From Odontocerum albicorne (taxonomy: Eukaryota > Arthropoda > Insecta > Trichoptera > Odontoceridae), in contig OX463848.1 of NCBI GenBank assembly GCA_949825065.1, positions 37,813,994-37,877,993 on the forward strand: a stretch of DNA of 64,000 bases, read 5' to 3'. Position numbers and translations under genes: made by a program. The notes under the pieces are model-generated. The model worked only from the letters and a program-made list of their open reading frames with translations. It had not been told where the DNA came from and ran no database searches. Shown in pieces: positions 10,470 to 21,652 of the stretch; the stretch's first letter is position 1, and each line of letters starts with the position of its first letter.

Positions 10470-11695
10470 GGGTAGATATATAAAATTTTATCAGTAATAT
10501 CATGCGGTCATGTCATAGGCATAGCCAGCAAGGTTTCTGTCCATACAAGCTCTAATTTGTTTAGGCTGAAATCTTTTGGATGTACGAGTATGTGATACAA
10601 TATACACAAGTGTGTTATGGCTGAGTTATTCGTCTTTTTGAAAGCTACGGAAGTTTTAGGTTAATAAGGGTTGTTCTTATTCGCTGATTGCAATAAATCA
10701 GTGCCTAGTCTTTGTATATTTGCTTGTAGGTTAAAATTGATTTCGGTACTATATTATTTTTAAAGGAAATATCGTCGTCATACATAAGAAAGTGACCAAG
10801 TGCGTTTTTCGCGAAAACGTGATTAATGACTATCTGACACCTTACTAACATAATGGTGGCCTGGAAGAAATAACCCAGCAAGAACTTGGAAGAATAATAA
10901 TAATATCTTGACTTGTTTAAAATGACTATCTGCATTGATGTTTATTTTCTTACAAGCAAAATTGTATGAAAATTTTCAAAAATATTATTACTTTATTTTG
11001 AAAGCAATGAACATTTCTATACACACAAAAATAATCACAGGTGTGAATACATTTATTTAAAAAAAAATTGGAAACAAAAGTGTAAAAATGAACTCCTGAA
11101 CATTTTGCATTTTGTTAGTTGGTCACTTTCTCCTGTATGACAACGATATACAAAAATGTAAAAATCATAAAAATACGACTTAAAAAGGACAATATGCTAC
11201 ATCTAAACCACTAGGGTTTCTGATGCAATGATCTTATACGCTGGATTTGACTCCAGGTGTCCTGAGATAGATTTACGAGGGATCTCAAACTGGTTTAACT
11301 TTCAGACCATTTATCAGTGCTTATATTAGTAAACAAGTGCTGCTCAAACATTCTCGTGGTGGGGAATTGATATAAATTTTTAAATGTCATCTCAGGTACC
11401 GGGATAATTTTTTTAATATAGTATGAGTACTAAAAAAGTTTTATAAATATAGTTTTATTGAATTCAAAGAAATACAACATGTAAATACTAACACCTTATC
11501 TAGGTTACGGTACACGGCTTTTAAAGCTAACGCTGCCCCGCAGACCACCATTTTAGAAGCCCTAGTCTAATCTATTGTAATAAGCAAGTTTTTATATGGT
11601 TGTTTTAGCTTTTCAATTTTCACTCATTTTCTTTCCTTAAACGTATTTCATAACGTGTTTAGATTATTACTATAATATTTGGGTAATATTGTAAC
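10470..11695. other. AT-rich DNA, no gene seen
   Basis: No repeat family recognised. TACGAGTA occurs at 10583. Confidence 0.4.
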
Positions 11696-11699
11696 AGAT

Positions 11700-12068
11700 T
11701 ATGGAAAAGTTAAGAGAGATATCGAACGGCGTGTAGCCATAAAAAAAATAAAGTCAATGGGGCACTAAAATATATAAACTCAAACGTGGAAAAAAACCGA
11801 AATGAATGCTGTAGAAATGTGTGTATTGAAAATAATATATGTGACAATGAATATAGTGTAAATGTGAGTGGAAGACGTGTGAGAGGAAGACCAAGGAAAG
11901 AATGGTTGGTTCAAGTGAATGATGTTCTGAAAAAGGAAACGTAGAAAGTACAAATTGTATGAGAAGGTGTATGGATGTAATTGAGGCTAAGGATATGTGC
12001 TGATCTAAGAGAGTAAGACGCTTTGTTCTCTTTGCCTACCTTGACAGGATGGCGTGATGGAATTTATG
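11700..12068 (+). pseudogene. LINE-A RT C-terminal relic with internal deletion
   Basis: Begins with KVKRDIERRVAIKK (a region upstream of the YGxETW motif in such RTs), then the 'TEMNAVEM' block, then jumps to SVNVSGRRVRGRPRKEW and LVQVNDVL. The tail (GWRDGIYVC) ends at ~12068. The segment that encodes the WFGHVERM motif in other copies is deleted. LINE-C starts a few bases downstream, after a T run. Confidence 0.7.
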
Positions 12069-12084
12069 TATGTATATTTTTTTT

Positions 12085-12500
12085 TATTAAATGGCTCCGA
12101 ATGCTGGACGATGTATAACTCTTACTCTAGGCAACTAAAAACTGCTGAAATGCGCATGCTAAAATGGTCAGCTGGTGTGTCCCTACGAGACAAAATAAAA
12201 AGCTCACGCATTCGTGGAAGCCTAGGTGTTACAGACATCAACCGCAAGATGGAGGAGAGGCGATTGAGATGGTATGGGCACGTCGGACGCAGAGCACCCG
12301 ATCACATTGTGAACCAGGCAATCTCCATGGATCTGCCTCGAATAACAACCAGAGGAAGACCAAAGAATTCATGGGTGGTGCAAAAAGATAACCTAATGCA
12401 GAGGCATGGCCTGGGCGACGTAGACCGGGACAGAAGAGCATACAACCGGAGGACGAGTCTTCGCAGACAATGAGTTGGGATGGAGTCAGGGAGAAGAAGA
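12085..12500 (+). pseudogene. LINE-C RT C-terminal tail, 5'-truncated
   Basis: A 139-codon open frame ends at 12471. Readable motifs in order: NGSECWTM (the YGxETW-like block), AEMRMLKWSAGVSLRDKI, a GVTDINRKMEERRLRWYGHV block, RGRPKNSW and a closing DRRAYNRRT stretch. This is the order at the C-terminus of RTE-type non-LTR reverse transcriptases. The catalytic RT domain is absent, and the frame opens only through a T-rich junction at 12080-12090. One of the better preserved tails in the window. Confidence 0.75.
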
Positions 12501-12980
12501 TAATAAATTTTCCCCAGATTTATTCAGAAATATAATAGAAGTATACTATACATTGATGAGTTTCATACATCCTACCACATTTCCAGCACTGTAGCCCATC
12601 CTTAAGTGAACTGAAAATAGCGCAAAAATCCATTCAATAATATTAGCAGAGACTAGGAACATGGCAATTGAACTAATCTTAGAAAATTGTTTTATTGATG
12701 GCCCCGTGAATATTTCAAATTGTTTGTACAAAAACTTTTCCAATTTCCGACACTGCCTGTCTCTTTCTAGGTTCAAAAGTTCAATCACGAAGTTTTCAAT
12801 TAATATTAGCTTCAAGGTAATCAAATATTTAAAAATTAAGAACAAAGATATAGATGGACGGAAGGAAAGCACTAATGGACCAATTAAGCAATACTCAATT
12901 TTGAGCTTTATTTTGTTTTACATATGTTAGTTTTACACTGTGCAGTTTGAACGCGCAAGAGTGACTCATGTAATTTGTAT
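12501..12980. other. No gene seen
   Basis: Overlapping ORFs of ~90-108 codons on both strands show no motif I recognise and look like chance in this sequence. Confidence 0.4.
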
Positions 12981-12985
12981 TTTAA

Positions 12986-13860
12986 CCCTTTCGTGGCTGG
13001 TGGGAATACGGTTTCCCACTTTCGAAATCGCTCTAAAAAGATCAGTAGGAATTACGTTTCCAAAGTTTATTCGCTCCTGCCATCTAGCGTCATTATTGGG
13101 TATTACGATAAAACATTAAACTACTTTATCGGTTGATCTTGCAACTGGCAGTTGAATTCTAAATAACACATGTTGTTTTGTTTCGAGTGTCGTGCGTCAG
13201 ATACGTTGATTTTGTGACAAAACTTGAAAATTTTCAATTTAATAAGGATTTTGACGATTGATTTAAGTTCTATAGACATTTTTTTCAATGTATGATGTAT
13301 ACATAGCTGGTGATTTGATCTGAATTTTAAGATAGTCATATTTGATAAGTGGGAAGCGGTCTTCACACGAAGCTAAATAAAAGTTATGTTTCAAAATATG
13401 TGATGAATATTTTTTCTTGTAGGTAGCTAACAAATGGAATTTGAATAACCCCAACCACATGGAAAAAGCGATGGAGTTTTTATTTTCGCTTCCCGATGTT
13501 GAAGAAATGTCAGACATAGAAATTGACGATGTTGCACAAGAGGAATTGGATGCACTTGATAACGTGACAATTTCGCAACCGGATATATCGATGAATGTAG
13601 AAGAGGATAAATTATAATGTTAATTTTAATGTTTTTTTACTTAAAATAAATTATATCCTTAAAAAAAAAAAGTTTTTCTTTCTTACGCACACTGAGTATT
13701 CTACCAAGTATCAGTGGAAAGTATAGATCCCATTAGTTCTTTTATAAGTTCCGATCGATTTTTTTTAAATATTTTTTTCCCATATTTCTTGACAAATATT
13801 AATGACTAATGAATGCGAAAAAAAAAATTTCAAGAAAAATAAAATTTGAACACGAAAGGG
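12986..13860 (+). mobile_element. piggyBac-like mini-element, TTAA-flanked
   Basis: An 875-bp unit bounded by TTAA at 12982-12985 and 13861-13864. Its ends are perfect 10-bp inverted repeats, CCCTTTCGTG at 12986 and CACGAAAGGG ending at 13860. TTAA duplication with CCC(T/Y)-starting ends is the piggyBac signature. Inside lies one short ORF (13459-13617); no DDD transposase core is present. It is therefore a non-autonomous derivative. A pogo/Tigger end begins 51 bp downstream. Confidence 0.75.
13459..13617 (+). CDS. Short acidic ORF inside the piggyBac-like element
   Basis: Fifty-two codons from the ATG at 13459 (starting MEKAMEFLFSLPD) to TAA at 13615-13617. The product is strongly acidic in the middle (EEMSDIEIDDVAQEELD) with no basic domain. 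Acidic N-termini are usual in piggyBac-family transposases, so I infer a cut-down transposase N-terminus. A possible splice acceptor, ttttttcttgtag, ends at 13424, just upstream. The ORF stops before any catalytic region. Expression is unknown. Confidence 0.5.
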   Translation: MEKAMEFLFSLPDVEEMSDIEIDDVAQEELDALDNVTISQPDISMNVEEDKL

Positions 13861-13914
13861 TTAAACGCAGTTCTAAATTGTTAAAACTTATATAGAAAGC
13901 TCGAAAAACAATAT

Positions 13915-14450
13915 ACAGTAGACTCTTGATTATCCGGATTGGTAGGAAAAAGTACAGGATAATTTTTACAAAAAAATTCCGGGGAAAATATAAACAAAAA
14001 GTGTTCACAAAATATTTCTAATACAATACATAAATATAAGACTGTTTTAGAATTTTATACTCCCCTGCATTTTTTTTACTTTTGAATGATAGTTTTTTAC
14101 GGCGAAAACTTAAAAAAACCATCTCATCAGCATTATAACTTTGTTCTTGGGCAAATTTCTAAATTTGATAATAAATAAACATTATTTTTAAGCTCCTTCA
14201 CAATTGATCACCTCTTTCACCTTCGAAAGAAACTTAACGATACTTTTGCCTTTGCTTATATTTTCTTAACCACACAGATAATGCGTTGAAGTCTCCAGTT
14301 AATTTTACTTGAACAAAAAAGACTTCATTTTCACCGCGCATATTCCCAGAAATATGGATTCCCTTAGCTAAATTTAAACCATATTAGCATTTCTTTATCT
14401 AAATCATCTTAAGTTAATGTATTTATATTTTTTCTCCTAGACAGTTACTT
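13915..14450 (-). pseudogene. pogo/Tigger-like transposase relic and one terminal repeat
   Basis: At 13915 the + strand reads cagtagactcttgattatcc after TA, which resembles Tigger/pogo ends (CAGTAGA-CTC-GATTATCCGG). The minus strand carries relic coding: LDKEMLIWFK near 14400, then ISGNMRGENEVFF, GDFNALSVWLRKYKQRQ (the GWL-FKxRH block of CENP-B/Tigger proteins) and SYNADE near 14140, the position of the first catalytic Asp. NADE lies only ~225 bp from the end, so most of the DDE domain is deleted. I did not find the second terminal repeat. Confidence 0.6.
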
Positions 14451-14718
14451 GCACTATTAGAAAAACAAGAAATAACTTAATAATTTTATGTTCCAGTTTA
14501 CTTGGGTCCTTTTATATGGAACATATTTTTACAATATAACATTTCAATTACAAGATGTTCTTTTGAAATGTGCTTCTATTTAGAGGTACATTTATACAAA
14601 AAATCCATTCAAATACGTTTAAATATCTCTTTACAATAAAGAGTTTACATAATAAAACGTAATTATAGCTAAATCTCTTGACAACTAATATTGAACATGT
14701 TCATCTAAAGTCATTTTA

Positions 14719-15650
14719 AATACTACCTTGATCAAAAAGTTTTAGAACCGGCCACCGTGTGGCGCTGTTAGTCACCCGATTGGAATTCTTTTTTGTTAGG
14801 TTACCACATCTATCATTGATACTTCCCTCCAAATTTCAGCGTCATATCTTGACATTTATAAAAGTTACGCTGTACTGAGTACATCTACCTTTGTGCGTGT
14901 TTTCGATTTTTTTATAAGTTTGAAAATGGCATCAACTGTGCACCAACGAGTTGGCATTAAATTTTGTGTGAAAAACAGATTTAACGGTCCACAGACCTTC
15001 GAAATGTTGGAGAAGTGTTTTTCGGTGGCACGAACGCTTCAGAAGTGGTCGTGAGTCGGTCGAGGATGACGAACGCAGTGTCAGTCGAAAACCGATGAAA
15101 ACATCGATAAAATCAAAGAAATGTTGGCCTTAAACCGCAAATTGACCATTAGAGACCTGGCAGAGGACTTGAACATCGATTATGGATCCGCTCAAGACAT
15201 TTTGGTTAGTGATTTGGGTCACAGACGTGTCGCTGCAAAACTGGTGCCGAAAGACCTCAATTTCATGCAAAAAAAGGACCGCGTTGAAATCGCGAAAGAC
15301 ATGATTTCCATGAGTTTTTGACCAAAAACAACTCGATTTCTATCCTGCAGCCTTCAAATCCACCTGATCTGGCTTCCTGCGACTTTTTCCTGTTCAACCG
15401 ACTTAAAAAACCGCTTCGCGGAACGCGTTACAGCACCCGAGAGGATGTCATGAAAAAATCGAAGACGGCCCTGATGGACATACCGAAAATTGAGTACTAG
15501 CGGTGTTTCGAGGATTGAATCAAGCGCTGGCGTAAGTGCGTTGCAGTCGATGGGGAGTACTTTGAAGGGGACCATATCGATTTTGATGAATAAACTTGTA
15601 TTTTCGATTTTATGAATAAAGTCCTAAAACTTTTTGATCAAGGTAGTATT
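14719..15650 (+). mobile_element. mariner element, internally deleted, with intact ends
   Basis: A 932-bp unit flanked by TA (14717-14718 and 15651-15652). The terminal inverted repeats are perfect over at least 25 bp and read AATACTACCTTGATCAAA inward from each side. Intact ends with a deleted transposase make a MITE-like derivative that a related transposase could still move. Confidence 0.9.
14926..15593 (+). pseudogene. mariner transposase, deleted and frameshifted
   Basis: The ATG at 14926 starts MASTVHQRVGIKFC. The helix-turn-helix half follows (ETL-M-xxCF then, after a shift, NRKLTIRDLAEDL at ~15133). At ~15315 the sequence jumps to PSNPPDLASCDFFLF, which holds the third Asp of the DD34D triad (normally YSPDLAPSDYFLF). 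The region with the first two catalytic Asp residues is gone; this accounts for the 932-bp length against ~1.3 kb for a complete mariner. The TAA at 15591 ends the relic shortly before the right repeat. Confidence 0.85.
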
Positions 15651-15837
15651 TATCTGAAGCACCATTCAAAAAGGACAGGCCGTGAAACAAAGGATGAGCA
15701 CTTGGCAAGTTAGTTCTAGTTCTTGCCAGACTACATAGATCCATATTTCTATATCTCAAAGAGTGGATTATATCCTTATCTCTATTTTTCTCTAAATTAG
15801 TCATTTAACTATTATACATAACATACAAATATATAAA

Positions 15838-16150
15838 TAACATCACGCCATTTCACTGTTGGAGAAGTAGAGATAGCAGAGTGTCAGACTTTCTTATTTC
15901 AACATATATTCTTCCCCTATTCTACATCCATGCACCTTCTCGTGTAACTCCGACGATTTCTCTGACTTCTCACATTTAATTATTTTAAGATCTCATTCAT
16001 TTGATCAAACTATGCTTTTCTTAGTCTTCCTCTACCATTTATTCCGTTTACAGTTGCACTGTATATTTGTTACGCTCATGTATTTATATGCCGTTCGATA
16101 TATCTCGTTACTCTTCGATCACCTTATCAAATAGCAGAAATCTTCAAATT
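15838..16150 (-). pseudogene. LINE-A RT tail, antisense
   Basis: The plus strand starts catcacgccatttcactg, the reverse of the LINE-A end (REWxDG). It continues with ccatgcaccttctcgtgtaa (RRCMD) and cttagtcttcctctacca (GRGRLR). Similarity becomes weak beyond 16100. Confidence 0.65.
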
Positions 16151-16439
16151 TCTCCAATCTTTAATTTTTCAGCCATATATCACATTTAATTTTTTCTTTT
16201 GCACTTTTATGTCGCCATGACTTTGTCCTTCAATTAATTTTCTTGTAAATAATCTGTAACTCAAATATTCATTTTCATTAATTAAGCTTAATATGCATTC
16301 TTCAATTCCGATAATAATCGATATGAATAAAATCAGGTTATTTGCAAAAAAATGTTTCAAAGGAATTAATCTGCTAAATGTAATTATATGAAAGTAAAAG
16401 AAATGCAATTCAAAATATAAATGTTTGATAAATAAAGGT

Positions 16440-16610
16440 TCTCAGTAAGATACAAGCAAAAGCCAAGTTTACTGGAAACACGACAAATGAAAGGCAACAA
16501 ACCCAGATCCATTAAAATTGTGTGTCCAAATTAAATAACCAGTTGTTTTTTTCGCAAATTATGTATATTTCTTGTCATTTGTAAAATAAATAAATAATAA
16601 AAAAAAGAAT
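16440..16610 (+). mobile_element. LINE-G 3' UTR end
   Basis: Matches the 3' end of LINE-G at 48525-48690: 'cagtaagatacaagc', 'gtttactggaaacacgac', 'aacccagatccattaaaatt', 'gcaaattatgtatatttctt', ending in an AAATAAATAAATAA tail. The coding end is missing. Confidence 0.7.
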
Positions 16611-16689
16611 TTTGAGTTGCCACGGATATAAATACAGCTTGTCAAAAAAATTATAAACATTTACGTACGGACACGCATACCACCCACCA

Positions 16690-16870
16690 TACATTTATTT
16701 ATTTTACACATGACAAGAAATATACATAATTTACGAAAAAACAACAGATAATTTAATTCGGACATACAATTTTAATGGGTCTGGGTTTGTTGCTTTTCAT
16801 TTGTCGTGTCCCCAGTAAACTAGGTGTTTGCCTGTATCTCACTGAGGACAAAACACAAACTTGAGACAGG
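16690..16870 (-). mobile_element. LINE-G 3' UTR end, inverted relative to 16440
   Basis: The same 3' block on the minus strand, tail to tail with the previous copy and ~80 bp away. Together they form an imperfect inverted repeat with ~150-bp arms. A little more of the 5' side is kept here (minus strand 'cttgacctgtctcaag'). Confidence 0.7.
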
Positions 16871-18360
16871 TCAAGGATCGGGTAATCAAAGGACCTAACA
16901 TGCAAAAAGAAGTAAAACATTATATAAGAAAATAACAACAAAAATATGCATGCATATAATCAATCCACTCTAATACACAAAAATAAAAACAAATGAAAGT
17001 TGAAAAAAATATCAAATAAAAATTTTAAACCTTTTTACGAAAATGGCCGATGACTCAACTTTGTAACTGACATATATACCTTGAAGACAGGTAAAAGTAT
17101 TGATTATTTTTTTCTTAGGAAGGGCGCCAATGGACGACCAATATCCGACTGTCGAGTCAACCGTCACACTTACTCGTCAAATATTCGTCACTGACAGAAA
17201 TATTCTAATGGCACGAGGAAATATTACGCGAAATTCTTGGAAAAAGTTGACATTACTTAAAGGTTCACAAAAATCCTTGATTGACAGTATAAAAGATATA
17301 TTTTTTGACGAATGCTCGATTTTAATACATTTGTATTATTCTCAATTTTAACGATTTTATTCCTTAGTCGACTGAACAAGAAACCAATATCCCACAGTTG
17401 GGGTAATTTTATTTTTTTAAATTTGTGACTAGATAACCTGATATTTTTTTCTAAATTTTAATGATTTCAACACTCGGTCGACTAAGCAAATGTCACATGG
17501 GAGAATTATGTTAATTTTGTTTTATAACTTTATGAATAAAAAGCGTAATAATACCTTTTTCAATTTAAAATATATCAAACATTAGTCATATGAACGGAAA
17601 CGACGCAAAAAGGAATACAGCTGAGTTATGTGACAAGAAAATGATTTTATAAAATAACTACATCCTTTTTCTACAGACCTATATAGATAGTTTATATAAT
17701 GTTAAGATGTTCTAAACTAATCTATTCACTAATTCAAGATAGCCGTCCGAAAAAAACAGTAACTTTGAATTTTTCGCGCTCACCACTTTTGTCTCGTAAG
17801 TTGTATCTGTGTGAAGTTATGTTCAGACCTGTTTGGACATGTACATCTAAATCAAATTATTATTGCGTGAATCAAATCCATCGTTTTCAATTTACCAAAA
17901 TTGTTTTTTTATCATTTTCAAACTTTTTGGCTAGATAACGCAATTATTTTTTACCCAATTTTATGGCTTCATTCTTCGATCAACCGAACAAAAATCAATT
18001 TCGTAATTCTGGCAGTAATAACTTATAACTTTTTTAATAGGAAAAACTAAACGATAATGGTAAAGAAAGGTACCAAAAATTAATATAACGTTAGGAACAA
18101 TTCATATTCATATTTCCAAGTGAAGTAATTCAATTATGTCTTAAAAGTTTATTAATGAGCTCTATCCTCAATTTATCGATCGAGACACAAAAGTTATCAA
18201 CATCGAAAAATTCAAAGTTGTAACACTCGTTTAATAGCTCATTTATAAATACGTCACCGAAAACAACCTTAATTCACGATGGTGTAAATAATTGTCAGAT
18301 ACTTGGAACAAAAGTTCGTCAACTAATAAGGGGTTAGTAATTTATATACGTACAAACAGG
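16871..18360. other. Degenerate internally repeated AT-rich DNA
   Basis: No gene recognised. A block is loosely repeated: 'ccttagtcgactgaacaag' (17367), 'actcggtcgactaagcaa' (17472) and 'ttcttcgatcaaccgaac' (17972), the last two each preceded by a 'ctagataac' motif. This suggests an old tandem or element duplication. Confidence 0.4.
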
Positions 18361-18364
18361 TGAG

Positions 18365-18640
18365 TAGATATCTTCTTTTTCTGCGTGTTGTCCTCACGTA
18401 CAATGCATGCTCTCCAGCTAGATTACAGTGGCCGGTGTTAGTTTATGCAGCTTCTGCACGCTTCCAAGAATGCACACAGTGGGCAGCTGTCAATGATGTG
18501 ATCCATGGTCTGGATCTCACCACATTCAAAGGAAGGCGACTCTGCTAGGTACCAATTGTGCATATCATATGTAGAGTGGTTCACTCTACATCTAATCGTT
18601 TTTAGATACCACAACTTCTTCCGAGGTAGAGAAAATCCAG
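18365..18640 (-). pseudogene. LINE-E RT C-terminal fragment
   Basis: The minus strand reads CGEIQTMDHIIDSCPLCAF, a C-x-C/G...QTMxHxxxxC zinc-finger-like block found at the C-terminus of some non-LTR reverse transcriptases. A similar block lies at the 5'-proximal end of the copy at 38690. Stops follow. Confidence 0.6.
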
Positions 18641-18930
18641 ATAATTAAACAGTTGGGTCACCCACAAGATGAAATTTTTTTACGACACACTCGGCTCAAC
18701 AGATTCATTTATCGGCTTTTATCAAAACCATTTATCGGTCATCGGTCTGTTGTATATTTGCTCAAGAGCCTTCCAGATTGAACAACGGGAAGTGAGATGG
18801 AGTGGTCATCTTATTTCCGTAATAACAGACAGTTGGTAAATTTGCAATATATTTTTCCACTCGAGTGAGATTTTCTTCGTGACTTAAATAAACAAATGTG
18901 TGTTGATATTAAGAAAATGTCTTGCGAAAT
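18641..18930. other. No gene seen
   Basis: Contains a short direct duplication (atttatcggcttttatcaaaa then catttatcggtcatcggtc). Otherwise unremarkable. Confidence 0.35.
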
Positions 18931-18934
18931 ACTA

Positions 18935-19345
18935 CTTCTTCTTCATCTTATTTTAGGCCTGTTGGCCTGTTATGGTCCTGCATCATTATTTGCCTCTTGC
19001 GACGTCGACTGCCAGCTGTCTTTCCATCTTTTGGGAGGTCGTCCTGGAGGTCTGCTTGCTTGGGGGATACTGTCCGTGGACATTCTTACGGCTCTTGGTT
19101 CCGCCATTCATTAACCTTCTTCTTCTCTGTCGTCCCCATCTGACAATATCTTCAATTTCTGTGTCTCGTACTCTATCACGAAGGGTTTTGCCAGCGATAC
19201 TCCTGAGTACCTTCATTTCGCTGGTTCGAAGGAGATTTTTGGTTTTGACAGTGTTGACTCTGGACACTATGATGTATGCCATTATGGGGCGGACACAGGT
19301 CTTGTATATCCTCACCTTGATTTGGATGTTCATATGCTTGTTTTT
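18935..19345 (-). pseudogene. LINE-D RT C-terminal tail
   Basis: The minus strand runs 115 codons from 19333. Blocks: VRIYKTCVRPIMAY (the Y-T-xRPxxxYG block), VNTVKTKNLLRTSEMKVLR, IAGKTLRDRVRD, then after a frameshift RPPGRPPKRWKDSW and QSTSQE. This is the C-terminal order of an RTE-like family. The end (codons for GLK) is near 18950. Antisense to LINE-B, which lies ~1 kb downstream. Confidence 0.7.
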
Positions 19346-20255
19346 CTAGATAGTGTTCTTTAAACATACGGAAATAGCTGCGGCCTTTTGTGATTGTTCA
19401 AGCACTTCGCCATAGAGGCGAAATACTAACGAAACAAAAATATATGTCTGAAATAAATAATGAACGAAGAGTGAGAAACAGATAGAGAAATTTGAACTAA
19501 GGAAAAGACAAGCAGAATTAGAAATAGAACAGCATGAATAACGCGATGTACGACATATAAAACGTAGCACGGCCTATTCGGCATCTGATATTTTTTAGTG
19601 TGCACCACTCCTATCGAGATAAGGGTAACTCCGGTAACTGAACCGTCGGTCACCGTCAATCCCGATAGCTAAACTGGTGGGTCATCCTCGATCTCTTCTA
19701 TTGCCTAAGGAATAAATAATTCTTAAATTATAAGATTCATTTATGTTTAAGAAACATTTAATGCTCAAAGATCACTCCAAGGGTACATAAATCCAAGATA
19801 AAAAACATATTCTACAGCGTGTTTTGGCAAGTGCTCAAAGTTTAAAAAGAATTCAGAAAGGCTTGAAAACAATTAAGAGAATTTCATTATTTAAAACAAT
19901 TATTCCAACGATTTGGATAACTTTCCTAAATAAAGTTATAAATATTTATAATTCGATTACATTATAGCCTTGAGCTTTATTTAAAAATTAAGAACCCCAC
20001 TTGAGTTTCAGTCAACATTTAAGATTGCTCCCTTAACGCTTGAATTGTTAATAAAATTGTCAAATAATTAACATCTCATTTGAGAAGCTTTACATTTCAT
20101 TTACAGTATATCCTCATCTTTAGTTTTAACTTTTTCGCAAGTTACAGTACTTTTTTTTATCGTATGGCAAATATAATATATACAACAGTATTTAAATATC
20201 AATATTTTATTATGAGAGTGAAACTAAACTGAAAAGAGCCAAATTTAGTCTTTAG
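19346..20255. other. No gene seen
   Basis: A GC-richer patch at 19560-19690 (gtaactccggtaactgaacc) may be the edge of an unrecognised element. The rest is AT-rich. Confidence 0.35.
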
Positions 20256-20845
20256 ATATACGGGTTTTTCGGTCGGACGGTCGGTCGGTCCAAGGGCGAG
20301 GTCGACAGCCGTATACATCAGGCTAGACTTGCATTTAATAAAAGGTCGAAAATAATAGAATCAAATAATATAGACCTAAAACTGAGAATACTCCTCATCA
20401 AGACCTATGTATGGAGTATCTTGATGTACGGCTGCGAGACATGGTGCCTATCCGAAAGAGATAGACGAAGACTAGAGGCTTTTGAGATGTGGTCCTATAG
20501 AAGACTATTAGGAATTTCCTGGAGAGACCGCATCACAAATGAAGAGGTTCTCCAACGAATCGAAGGAGGAAGGCACCTGCTCAGGATCCTGTCCGAAAGG
20601 CGTGCAAGATGGATCGGTCATATAATACGACAAGAGGGCCTCTTGCATGCCATAATGGAGGGTATGACCGAGGGGACAAACTCTAGGGGACGCCCACGCC
20701 GAGAGTACCTGGAGGACCTGTTGGTGGACGTGCGCTGCTCAACATATACAGATTTAAAAAGAGCCGCACAGGACAGGGGGGAATGGAGGAGAAGAGTTGA
20801 AATTGCTGCAAAACAGTCTTAGGACTGAAACCACGGAGAGATATA
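20256..20845 (+). pseudogene. LINE-B RT C-terminal tail, copy 1
   Basis: An open frame of 133 codons from ~20421 to TAG at ~20821. Motifs: MYGCETWCLSERDRRRLEAF, SYRRLLGISWRDRITN, LSERRARWIGHIIRQEG, GRPRREYLEDLL, and a QDRGEWRRRVE ending. The frame upstream is broken near a ggtcggacggtcggtcggtc microsatellite at 20270. The element ends near gaaaccacggagagat. Almost identical to the copy at 25430-26060, so a young insertion pair. 5'-truncated, without catalytic RT motifs. Confidence 0.85.
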
Positions 20846-20949
20846 CGGGTACTTAATGTATCGGACGTATGCGTCACCATATATGATGTATTTATTTTCC
20901 TGTTTGTTTATATTTTGATATTATTTGGTATTTCTTATGTATAATTTTA

Positions 20950-21320
20950 GGTTTGTTGAGGTCCGTGCTGTGTCACGACCGTAGCTAAAATGTTCCTTAT
21001 GCGTGACCATCGCGCGAGACAGTATCAAAAGTCGGCCGGCCCATGCATGCGAAAACTTGCGAGAATTGTGACATTTCGCAAGTCATGACGGCATGCATGA
21101 GTGAAAACAAGCGCTTGCGATGAGCGATTGACCGCACATAAGGAGCGCCAAAAGTGAAAAATACATTCTCAGTTGACTCCAGTCTACTACCTTTTACTTG
21201 CGACCATCTACTACATGCTAAAGAGGAATCTCTTCATCCTGCTACTTTTCACCGGAAAGCATCAAGTGAGCCGAAATGTTCGAGCATTAAGCGGCAGTCA
21301 TCCACCTATTTCTACAGTCT
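20950..21320 (+). mobile_element. GC-richer LTR-like block
   Basis: Sharply GC-richer than its surroundings, with tgtcacgaccgtagct near its left end and a ctaca at its right end near 21317, i.e. the TG...CA form of an LTR. Several palindromic words are present (gcatgcatgcg, cgcgcg). I could not confirm a target duplication, and no second copy lies in the window, so this is a guess from composition and edges. Confidence 0.3.
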
Positions 21321-21329
21321 TTTGTACCG

Positions 21330-21570
21330 GTGCCGTACACTTAGAAAACTACACGGGGTGACAATGTATTACAGAAAACGAAATTAAGGGATTAAGGGTG
21401 AGTGTGAACTGAAGGCTGGTGCGTTTATAATTCAATCAATTAAATTCAATTTTGGGAGAAGGATATGTAAAAAGTCAGATAAATCGTAGAAGTTGTATGA
21501 GAAGGTGTATAGGTGTGGAAGAGACCAAATTTGTATTTCGAGATATGAAAATCTGACGATGTGCATACAG
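21330..21570 (+). pseudogene. LINE-A RT fragment with deletion
   Basis: Includes the RKLHGVTMYYRKRN block (LINE-A RRIRGVTMYDRIRN), a stop, then 'ECELKAG', and after a deletion SQINRRSCMRRC and a 'GVEETKFVFRD' block. REP-2 begins about 85 bp further on. Confidence 0.65.
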
Positions 21571-21652
21571 GACTGTTCTTTACCAGAAGCTATAACATTT
21601 TCGAAGGAAGTGTTTAAAATAGAATGTAAATATAATAAAAAAAAATTGTATC

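Noticed and set aside
12661..12930. Host gene exon
   Set aside because: An ORF of this size overlaps another on the opposite strand, has no domain and lacks convincing splice sites.
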